Made by a program: the position numbers and the translations under genes | The notes under the pieces: generated by a model | Told to the model about the DNA's origin: nothing | The model's input: the letters and a program-made list of their open reading frames with translations, nothing else | Databases searched by the model: none | From: Protonemura montana | Lineage: Eukaryota > Arthropoda > Insecta > Plecoptera > Nemouridae | Direction: 5' to 3' | NCBI GenBank assembly: GCA_947568835.1 | Contig: OX387609.1 | Coordinates: 13,509,708 to 13,573,707 of the forward strand | DNA: 64,000 nt | Shown: positions 11,601-23,600 of the stretch, piece by piece | How the letters are laid out: every line of letters starts with the position of its first letter | How positions within the stretch are numbered: position 1 is the stretch's first letter

Positions 11601-14600
11601 TATTTACCTTTCGTTGCTGCGGCGACGGTGATTTCTTCCGGCGCGCTGCCGGCGAAGCAGATTTCCCGCTGCGTTTCCGAGCGGCAGGACTCGCAGACCT
11701 GACGGGAAATTAATTTTATTCGATTGATTTTGATGAGCTGTGAATGGTTGCCAAAGGTAACCAGCGCGCGAGGGTTGTTTGTTCGTTGTGGGGCATTTTA
11801 CACATTGCATGTATGCATTGCCTTTTTAGACAATTTGTTCAAAATTTGGCCAAGTTTCGCCGGTCGATTATCATTCAAAATTGAATGAGCAGAGTAAAAT
11901 GCAATATGACAACTCTTTGTCGGATAAAATTGCAAAAAATCGCAACCAAAACTGTAAGAAACACAGTTTTTCCAAGATTTGAACACTTTCCTACACAAAA
12001 CTGACCTGAGAGTAGCATACAAATGAGCGAGATGTGGCTACGGTCCTAACGGTACCAAAATCATGCCAAAGAAAGATGAATATTTTACACAAAACTTTTG
12101 CCAAAAAATGTGATTGTGCATTCTGCCCCCCCCCCCCCCCCCCTTCCCACTTGAAACGTTTAGACAAACTTCAACCACCTCTCACCTGGAGCGCTGTCGC
12201 TTGCGTTGAGGTGGAGGAGAGGGGGACCTCCCTCCCCTCCTGCGCTGCGTCGGAGGGGAGGGAGACCGCGACAGGGAGCGACGTCGTCGCGGAGGGGAAC
12301 GCCGCGGGCGCTGAAACAAACGCAAGTCACGTCACCATCTTGATTGTCCGCTTCATATTCTGTCATTTTTACAATGGTAATAGAAACAACACCCATAGGT
12401 TTAAGAAAAACTATTTGAACTGGGTTTAGAATGCTAAGTAAAGGGTTACTAAATTTCCCAACGTTTTGCAACATATACTAGTTACTTCTTCAGAGGTTTG
12501 AGCAGTCATTTGCTCAAACCTGTGAAACCTCTCGCCTCTGAAGAAGTAACTAGTACATGTTACGAAACGTCGGGAAATTTAGTTGTTCTTTACTTAGCAT
12601 TCAAAACCCAGTTCAAATAGTTTTTCTTAAAACTAGTGCTAAGAATAAATCAAGTAGACATGAGTCTAAAAACCATCAGCACCCATAGGTCTTCTTAATC
12701 AAATTAAAAAACACTCACAATGCAGATTTCCTCGCGAGGTTTACTTACGTAGGGCGACGGTGACCGCCTCCTCATCGGCCTCCTCCGCTCCCGCTCCCGT
12801 TCTCTCTCCCGTTCCCGTTCCCGCTCTCGTTCCCGGTCACGTTCCCGCGGTCGCGGCCGTTCTGCCGGCTTCCGTCTGTCGGACGTTCTTCGGTCGCGGC
12901 TGGTACGCTTCCCACGACGTGCGGAACTGCTGCGACGAGTCTGCAGCACGGGAACGGTTGGGTCAGTCGCCGGGAACTCGATTTAGAAAAACTCATTTTG
13001 AGGTTAAGAACCTCGGAAAGTTTACAGTCTTCGAGACAACATCCCAGCGCAGGACGGTTCCTCTGCAGCGCTACCAACTAGTTCAGTGATTATAACAATT
13101 TTCAAGTGATTATTACTAATAACCTCTCAAAAATTGATGCCTAATCGGGGACTCGAACCCCGATCTCCGCCTATTAATAGTGTTTCTTATAGTAAAATAC
13201 TTCGAGCATTGCAAACGTTTGCAATTTTGGTCAGATTTCGCACCAGTTGTCTAGAATATTTATAAGGATTTCAGTTTTTGACATTTGAAAATCCAGTTTA
13301 TAAAAGCTACGATCTTCTGTAAAATATTATCAGCGGACGGCAATGAAATGAAATCAAGTGAAGAACTCGGACTCACCCTGTTGCGATCACGGTCCGAGTC
13401 CGAGTCCGAGCCTGAGCCGTGCTCTTCTTTGTTGGTCCGATAATGTCTCTTCTTCTGAATGCTGTCCTCCTTCTTGTGGATCTCAAAGTCTGCAGCTTTG
13501 TCTGCAACAGTCGATCAGATGTTTTGTATTTGTTAACAATCCGCTAGTTACTAAACGAGTCGTTAACATTGAAAACATCTCCACCAATCAAATCAAGTGA
13601 AAATATCGCTTCAGATTTTGTCTGCTCTCCCATTCGCTGACCGCCATGGTAAGCCTTCGACCCACGAGTTTTCGCACCCGCAGCTCAAAATCGAGCTCCA
13701 ACGCTGCATATCGAGCTCGTGAAGTTCGATTTCGAGGCCATCGAAGCCCGATTTCGAGCCACGATCGTCCGATTTCGAGCCGGAGAGTTTGATACGAGAG
13801 TAGGACGGGTTTTGAGCTGTGGTATTCGCACTCAAAGGCCAGGTTTGAGGCGGCAGCGACTGAGCCAGCCGGCCGGTTTATCTGCCCGGGTGAAAGGAGG
13901 GGACTTGCCGGCACCAGCAAGCCCCCAGGGTGGCCGGGCCTGATATCAGCATCGTTCGCTAGAACCTAACCTAACCTCAAGTCTACCTCTTAAATATGTA
14001 AGCTAGTCATGAAATTAGATGGTATTTGTATGTTGATTCCCATGTTGATAGTTATTTGGGTAAAGAGAGTAAGGATTATTGTAGCCAAAGAGACATTTTT
14101 CAACCACTAGCACTGTTGAGTGTAGGTTATAGGTAGAGTTTCAACGTCAATGTTACAGTCTCTGCGTGAAAGATGGCCACCAAATGACTACCTTACCGAC
14201 AAAAATGCAGAGTACCGGAACATCACTTTAAGTGGAGCCACTGTCGTATGAAATTTAATTTCGATATTTCTCGTAGGTTACTCGCTTATGAATATCGTTA
14301 CATGTGTATCAATCGTTGAGGTAAACATTGATGAAGATTTTTTGAACATGAAAAGTTTCAAAAGTGAGTTAACCTACGAGAAATATCGAAATTAAATTTC
14401 ATACGACAGTGGCTCCACTTAACGTGAACTTCCGGTACTCTGCATTTTTGTCGGTAAGGTAGTCATTTTTCACGCAGAGACTGTAACATTGACGTTGAAA
14501 CTCTACCTATAACCTACACTCAACGCTAGCACCTAGTACATTGGACTGCTTGGAAAAACACGGCCCATAAGAATAACACAGAGACATTTTTCAACCCCTA

Positions 14601-17600
14601 GCACCTAGTACATTGGACTGCTTGGAAAAACATGGCCCATAAGAATAACACAGAGACATTTTTCAACCACTAGCACCTAGTACGTTGGACTGCTTGGAAA
14701 AACATGGCCCATAAGAATAACACAGAGACATTTTTCAACCACTAGCACCTAGTACGTTGGACTGCTTGGAAAAACATGGCCCATAAGAATAACACAGATA
14801 CATTTTTCAACCACTAGCACCTAGTACATTGGACTGCTTGGAACAACATGGCCCATAAGAATAACACATATACATTTTTCAACCCCTAGCACCTAGAACA
14901 TTGGACTGCTTGGAAAAACATGGCCCATAAGAATAACACAGAGACATTTTTCAACCCCTAGCACCTAGAACATTGGACTGCTTGGAAAAACATGGCGCTT
15001 ACCTTTCGATGAGTCCCTCGACGACGAACTTGAGGAACGTCGCCGAGACTTGGGGCTGGCCCGGCGCCGCTTATCATCCCGGGAGCGGGAACGGGACCGG
15101 GACTTGCGGGGGCGAGTCTTCCGTCCCGGACTCCCTGGCTCCGGCTGTCCGGCCAGACTCAATAGCTTGGCCTGCAAACATCAACAATCATTCTCATTTA
15201 AAGTTTAATATCTCGTAGCTGTCAGGATGCTTGATTATTACCGATTGACGTAACGTGAAACCCTTGCAAAAAGTGGTATTCAGTTGGGGGATCAAACCCA
15301 GATCTTCACTTTAGTAACCAAGCGTTAGAATCTACCATTTAACCTCCTATGCTAGGTCATGATATACCCGGAGTAACATAAGATAGCAGATTTGAGGAGC
15401 TCTGTCAGGCGATCTCAGCATCTCCATGGCTACCAAACGTTGAATCTACCATTGAACCTCCTATGCTAGGCCTTGATATACCTGTGGTGACATAAGATAG
15501 CAGAATTGAGAAGCTCTGTCAGGCGATCTCAGCATCTCCATGGCTACCAAACGCTGAATCTACCATTGAACCTCCTATGCTAGGCCATGATATACCCGTG
15601 GTAACATAAGATAGCAGAATTGAGAAGCTCTGTCAGGCGATCTCAGCATCTCCATGGCTGCCAACCAAAGCCTACCTGCAATGTGTTCACGTTGCTCCCT
15701 TCCTCTGTGTTTCCGTTTCGTTGTTCGCTGGGTTTTACGTTGGCATCGTTTGCCGTTGGGTTGGAGGATTTATCCTCGGCTGTCTCGGAAGCGAGGCTGG
15801 AAACGCAGACACAGAGTTACGAGCCGTCTTTGTTCGCGGAGACAACGGCCGTGAAACAGAAATTAAATCTGCAGAAAACGGCTTCAGAGGTGATTTCGGA
15901 ATCGGTCAACGTGATCCTCTTATGCAAAAATGAATCAAAGAAGTCAAAGATGGTCCAGACTTCAAAACTAGGCCAGCAAACATTCCTGACAGGAAAACTA
16001 ATTTCTAGCCAGGATGAGTTCCTTACATCTCATCTTGATCGAATTAACTTCATGCAGTTTTGTACAAACTGGAACCTGGACTTGATTTATAACTAGGAAA
16101 TAGTTGCACTAATTGTTCTTCTAAATAAGTTAAAAAAAAATTTTTTAAATGTTATTTGCTCATGACAAAATTTTGTAAGAAATAAGGAGACATTTCAGAA
16201 AAAATCAAAGTGAAATCTACTTTCAAGCTGCTTGTAAAATCCCGCTTCTTTTGCTCTACGCGCATCTGAAATAACTGTGAGCATCGGAAGCGGAGAAGTT
16301 TGTTCGACTCACTTTCCGTTCTCTCCGTCTTGTTCCTTCTTCTCGGCGTCACTGGCCGCCTCCTCCTTCTTAACGACAAGCCCTGCCTCCTCTAGCCCTT
16401 CCCCTTCTGGCCCCTCCCTGTCCTTCTCCTTCGTCTTCGAGTCCGCCACGTCTTTCTTCGGCCGCTCCTTGTCGCGATCTCGCTCCCTGCGTAACACAAA
16501 GCAAACGAAGTTAAACACCAGGGAAAATCTGGGAAAAAACTGGGGGAACTCAAAGAATTTCAAGGAATTCTGTAGAATTTGGGTTAAGTTTGACAGAGTT
16601 TTTTGTTTTTGTTGAGTGTGTAGGTCATAGTTAGTAAGAAACCATTGATGCTAAACTTTCTGCCGCGCAAATGAGGCCAGCAACACGTGGTGACGGAAGC
16701 GCCACCAGATGGCACTTGCAGCCGTCCTTTTTAACAAACCTCTACAATTAAATAATTATGACTCAAAATATCGATACATATTTGTCAATCGTTGAGGTTA
16801 GCATTAATGAAGATTAATTGAGCATAAACCAGTTTCAAATGCGAGTAATCTGCGAGAAACAACAAAATTATATTTTGTACGACTGTGACTCCATCTAGAA
16901 ACATTTCCCAACCCTCCAATCTCCAGTTGAAAGGATAAAGACAGAAAATGTGCAGCCAATCTGGAATACCAAGCACTTGCAGACAACCAAATGAAGCCAC
17001 CCTAACCACCTTGACAAGTTTAAAGGATAAAAGACAAATTGGACAAAGAGCAATGAGTCTTTTTCCACCTCACAGAACTGTGTTTTGTTAAATAATCGTC
17101 CAATAAAAATGTGTGTTTTATCTCTTTCTCAATTTAAATCCTGTTCTGTATAATTCTAAATGTCAGTAAAGCGGAGAAAATCAATTTGGTCCTACAACCG
17201 GACTTAAACTTTGAGCAATGAATTAATTACTATCTTAAGGAATGCATGTTATATATATATAGAGTGATTGTTCCAAGGGAGTTCATTGAAATATCATCTT
17301 CAGCATTTTATTATATATCTCCAGGACTCAATTAATCAAGATCAAATTTATAACCTTAGGTGTCAAATTAGAAACGTTAAAAATTCTCCCATTTTCAAAG
17401 CAAAGACATTTGGAAGTTTGAAAACTCCCAGATATGAAATAATCCAGGTACCCATGTGCCAGATATTTCAACTAATAAAACTGCTCCAACTGGCTTAGTA
17501 AATGTTGCCTACAGAAATTGTTCTTTTTTCTTTCAGCCACACTATCATCAAGAACTGACTCAATTAGAGCAATCAAATGGAAAGTGCTTTCCATTCAAAT

Positions 17601-20600
17601 AATACTAGATAGTTATTTATTGAAATCCATTTGGAAATCCAAAAAAATATATAAAATTTTGGTGTTCATCGCAACATTTTGACCTCTTGTACGCCAAGAA
17701 GTTGACCAAGATTCGCTCTAGCCCCATCGACAGCCACCTTATAAGTGAGTTCAAGCATGACTTATCTGTTAGCACAACTAGAATCACACACTTCGCTTTC
17801 AATTGCAACGTTTGCAACGCTGAGATGCTCGAGATTCAACATTTCGGAACAATGACAAATCCACAAAACAGCGCTTGATTAGCAAGATCCACGCAAAGCA
17901 AATTATGAGCATGTTGCTAATTCAAGATAACTAGTATCAGAATAGCAAGATTATATAGAAACTTGGGACATGTTGTTTTTTCTAACATATGAAGAAAGTA
18001 TGCCTTATGATTATAGCAGTGTAACAGACAGATATGAAGTTATTTCGAGTTATTTAAATGAGTTAAACGAGTTATTTCCAAGAGCGTGCTTTAGCATAGT
18101 TAGCTATGAACAATCTTAAAGATGATATAACCAAACAGCAACTAATTATGTACCTTTTCAATAAGATGAGCATGAAATTAGAAAATGACAAGTCAAGTTA
18201 ATTGGTTACTCTCTAAAAGTGTATTCTTAAGAAACTTAGCAACACAGAAACAAAAGGCATGAAAGTGGTACGAATTCACGATTGACATAGTATGGACAAA
18301 AATGACAGCGAAAATGAGTCTTAACTCTTAATGATAACTGTTTCAGATCAATTTTTTTAGAAACTTTCAAAATTGAAACGATTATCACCGAGGCACAAAG
18401 CCTATGTGACACGGGGTCAGTGGACCAACTTGCAATTGAAATCTAACTTGAAACAGATGCTTCTATCTTAGGTCATGGGCTGTATCCTAAGACTTACATA
18501 GGCAAGAACACAGAATGACATGAGCACACTTTGTCTATATCACACTGCATACTATTTAGACTAGGAAGTAAACAAGTTATCTATTATTTAACCATCAATT
18601 CACAACAATTGGACTCAGATCAGTTACAACCCCAACAATGGGTCACCCTAACCAGTGAATGCTGCTTTGAAATCAAAGTTAGATGATTCCAATTTGCATG
18701 CCTCAGACCTGTGTCCATTGTTGTCCTCCATCTTGGTAAAGAGCCTAGCAGTAGCAGTTAGCAAAGGTTGTAGCAAAAGTGTTGGAGACTTTCAGACAGA
18801 AAAACTCAACAAAAAAGCAACTTCAGCACCTGATTTGTTAACAGAATCTACTAGGAGGTAAATTACTACATTTTATGTACTTAAACAAACCATCCACACA
18901 GTAGATAATGTGCTAGATGTGTGAATTACTTCAAGGCATATTGCAAAGCAAATCTAACCTTTATTCGTGTTGGTAAAAACAGGATTTTTCCAAGAATGTT
19001 TTAAAATTCATAGATAAATTTGAAGAAATCAGGAAAAGAAAAATTCCAACAATAGTAATCTTTGTTTTTAGATCCTATCGTAAAGAACTTGCTGCAAAGA
19101 TGTCTTTCTCCGACCCCGTTTCGTTTATGAAAGACTTTATCGCCGGTGGAGTTTCCGCTGCTGTGTCAAAAACTGCTGTCGCGCCCATCGAGCGAGTGAA
19201 GCTGCTACTGCAAGTCCAGCATGTGTCCAAGCAGATTGCCAAGGAGGACCAGTACAAGGGTGGGTAAACACAGTCCAAGCGGTCCCCTACATAACGGCTA
19301 CATCCACACTTTAGATAGGCAACAGCCGCGAGTTGTTTTCATGCCAGCTTAAAAATTAATCAGTACCAGGTGTTTTTTTAATGCTAAGAAAACTCTAAAA
19401 TATTTTGCAAATGTTTCGTGGGTTGAACCAGTTACCAGGCAGATCTTCTGCTCAGACATTTATGTTGCCTGTTACCAGGAAAGCAACGGCAACCCAATAA
19501 TGTACACCAAGATTAAAGAAATTGAGTAAGCTAGAATATGAAGCGTCGAGGTTGATGCTACCCTGACCGAAGGCAACTCGATGAACTTAGCTCCATCAGC
19601 TTTTACGGAAGTTAGCAACGAAAGGCCATTGTGAAATCCCAGCAAAACCAAACTAACACTACCGGTTTCCTCGCCAGGCATGATCGACTGCTTCACGAGA
19701 ATCCCAAAGGAGCAGGGTTTCCTGAGCTTCTGGCGCGGCAACTTAGCCAACGTTATACGATACTTCCCAACCCAAGCGCTCAACTTTGCTTTCAAAGACA
19801 AGTACCAGCAGATCTTCCTCGGGGGCGTCGACAAAAACACACAGTTCTGGCGCCACTTTGCTGGGAACCTGGCTTCGGGCGGAGCAGCAGGTGCCACCTC
19901 CCTCTGCTTTGTGTATCCACTGGACTTTGCCCGAACAAGGTACGTCTGCAAAGCTTTGCTTGGCGCCAAGACGCACGAGCTGGCAATTTGTTGTTCGCCT
20001 TTTCAGCTTTGGAAAGATAGATTAGAGGAAAAAATAATCATGTGTACTGTAGTTTCGAATGTGCACCAATGACGACAACGCCCATACCAAGCCATTGCTT
20101 GTGTATTGATGACGACATCGCGACACATTCACCGGCTATAGCGTCCATGCCAAGCCAGTGCTTGTGTATCAATGACAACATCACGGCACATTCTTTGGCT
20201 ATCGCGTCCATGCCAAGCCAGTGCTTGTGTATCGATGACGACATCGCGACACATTCTCTGGCTATAGCGTCCATGCCAAGCCAGTGCTTGTGTATCGATG
20301 ATGACATCGCGACACATTCTCTGGCTATAGCGTCCATGCCAAGCCAGTGCTTGTGTATCGATGATGACATCGCGACACATTCTCCAGCTATAGCGTCCAT
20401 GCCAAGCCAGTGCTTGTGTATCAATGACGACATCGCGACACATTCTCCAGCTTTAGCGTCCATGCCAAGCCAGTGCTTGTGTATCGATGACGACATCGCG
20501 ACACATTCTCTGGCTATAGCGTCCATGCCAAGCCAGTGCTTGTGTATCGATGATGACATCGCGACACATTCTCCAGCTTTAGCGTCCATGCCAAGCCAGT

Positions 20601-23600
20601 GCTTGCGTTTTAAATTTGTCGTAACGAAGCTAAAAAATCCATGTGAACTTTCCCTATCATTTCCCAGATAGTTTAAACCTGTGCGAAGAGCTACGCTAGA
20701 TCAATGAAACTCCGAGCCGCTTAACGACCGTGTATCTATCCTTTAAGGCTGGCTGCAGACGTGGGCAAGGTCGGCAACCGTGAGTACACCGGACTCGGCA
20801 ACTGCCTGACTTCGGTCTTCAAGTCCGACGGCCTCCTCGGACTCTACCGCGGATTTGGAGTCTCAGTCACCGGAATCATTATCTACAGGGCGTCTTACTT
20901 TGGACTCTTCGACACGGCAAAGGGGATGCTGCCCAATCCGAAAACCACCCCGTTCATCATCTCGTTCCTCATTGCTGAGGTGAGCCTTGTCACTTTGACA
21001 CACTGTGTTGGCTGCTCCTGTCTAACAGCACCAAGGACCGGCCACCGCTTAGCCTTGTCCCTTTGACACACTGTGTTGGCTGCTCCTGTCCAAAAGGTCA
21101 AACAAGAGTCTAATCTTTGCAGTGCGTGACAACTATCTCCGGGATAATCTCGTACCCCTTCGACACGGTACGCCGTCGCATGATGATGCAGTCGGGTCGA
21201 TCCAAGGCCGACATGCTCTACACCGGGACCATCGACTGCTGGATAAAAGTCTACGCCAACGAGGGCTTGCCCGCATTCTTCAAGGGTGCCTTCTCGAACA
21301 TTCTCAGAGGAACAGGGGGCGCTCTCGTGTTAGTGCTCTACGATGAAATCAAGGATCTGATCGCGTAGCTCGGCTCGGTGCAAGCCGACGAGGAAGTTTT
21401 ACCGTGCAGAGTGTGAGACTTGTTTCCGTTGTATCTCAAACGAGGATTGCCTATCTATTGTATACCTGAATCTCATAAATAAAAATTATTTATTTAATTG
21501 TAAACTGTGTGTATTTATGTATTAGGTCTTGTGCATGAAATGCAATCAACTTTCAATGTCTACCTGTTTGCCACATTTGTTTTATTGGATTCAATCAAAT
21601 ACCCTACATTACCTCGACGATGTTTTTTCTGATAGACTAGCTCAGCATTCCGTTTGTTTCTAATTTTCTAATGAAGCACGCAGTTCTGTTTTATGGAAAT
21701 GCCAATACGACGGGGTCGCAAAAAAAGGGAAAAAACTTTTCTCGCGAGTGATTTCAATTTTTATTGTCCTGTGCAAATGAAGTATTCCAGTCACGGCAGA
21801 GTTTTCTACCTAACAATTTTATTTATAATATCCGCACACAACACGGTGAGATCGCCAATAAAACGTAATTCTCTCGATGTCGACCAGTTTTCACAATTCC
21901 GACTCGGCATGCGCGGCAAAATCCACCGACAAGACAAAGCTCGAGTTCACAAATCAATGTTTACACGTTTATTCAATTGAAATGCCAGGAAAGAAGTTGT
22001 TTTAGAAAATGTTTGAGAGGATCATGATGACAGAGGTCTGCCGTCCACTTGCCTGTCCCGTCTATCGCGATGTCGGTCTCGAGATCGGCTACGTTTCTCC
22101 CGACTTCGTTTCCCATCCTCCCGTTCTTTCTTCTCCTGCTTCACCTTTGAGAGAGCCTCGGTGATGCGATCTTGTTCATCCTGCAAGCACCGAGTAGGCC
22201 ACAATCAGTCAGCGAAACAAGCGACTTGGTCATGTCTAACGTTGAATATTATTTTATTATCAACGAATATGTTGATTGGGAAAGTAAAGGAAGAGTACAG
22301 AACTTATCATCATGTCATGGCAGGCCGCATTAGTGGAAATTCTTTTTTAATGTTTCGGCTGTTGCCTTTATCACTGGAGAGAAGAGACTTATTCTCTGCC
22401 ACTCACCGCTCAGTAAGTTCTGTACTCTCCCTATACTTTCCCAACAAACATACTCGTTATCCACACCCTTGGGCACATTAAAAATCAACATCTTTGTTAT
22501 CCCAGCCTTTTGGCACAATACAAATCAACTATTTTATTATTAGGAACACTACTTCCCTCTCAAAAATTGATGCTCAAACGAGGACTCAAATGTCTTAATG
22601 AACGCATCCAACGTCAAGTTGGAGTTGCTGGAGATTGACAGGTTGTGACGAGATATAGCGTCACTAGAATCAGAGTGACTGTGAGTATTCACAGCCTCTT
22701 GGTTCTACTTCTTGGAGATCTGTCATTCTCATCAAATACACTAAAATCCTCTCGAAAATTATGTGTCCAAGAAGCTCGATTAGTTAGAGCAACACCTGCG
22801 ACAGGTGGAGATCGAGGTTCAAGTAGCTCAATTGGTTAGAGCAACACCCGCTACAGGTGGAGATCAGAGTTCCAGTCCCTGTTTGGGTGTCAATTTTTGA
22901 GAGGTTATTAGTGTTTCTAACAATAAAATACCCCGCGCATTGCAAACGTTTGCAATTAAAATCAGATTAAATTGCTTTAACCCGACAAAGAGCCACAAAC
23001 GTAAGGTAAACGACGACTCACCATCCTCCTCTGAATCTCCTCCTTCTTCTGCTGGAGAAACTGTTCCGGGATGCCGGCGACGGAGTCCTGGGCGGAGAGC
23101 AGCAGCTCCCACATCTCGGTCATGAAGACGCGAGCGTTCTTCCCGTTTAAGAAGCCGGTGAGGTTGATCTGCATCTTCTTGGGGTCCGGGTGCTGCCAAC
23201 AGCAAAGATGGGAAGAGAGCTTCGTCAGTCTACGCTGGGAGTCGACCGGCAACGTCCACGTTTCTCGGCTAAACACTCGCCAGCGTTCTTGCCGTCGAGA
23301 CGCCCTAACGACGGTCTCGACGGGAAAAACGCTGGAATCTCGTGGCTCCCTCGCGGTTTGCTTACAAAGTTTCGTTATCTGGACGTTGTTTCATTTCGTA
23401 GCGAGAACATATCAATATAATCGCGTATATGACGACAAATCATACTGAGATTTTATTGAAAGATATCGTTTCAGTTTTAAATAAAGACTATTTGATCACT
23501 ATTTCTCAGAAGAAATTTAAGCAAACCTGTAGCTTTATTATCTGTTTGTAGATTAACTAATCTTACTAACATTTAGTAGACTAACAGTTAGTAATGTTAG

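Noticed and set aside
20038-20671. 209-codon plus frame and 183-codon minus frame
   Set aside because: A 60-bp array in intron 2 of the ADP/ATP carrier; the carrier's frame is intact without it.
22824-22875. A genuine tRNA gene
   Set aside because: A and B boxes are present, but the arms do not pair into an acceptor stem and the segment recurs in a fixed SINE context.
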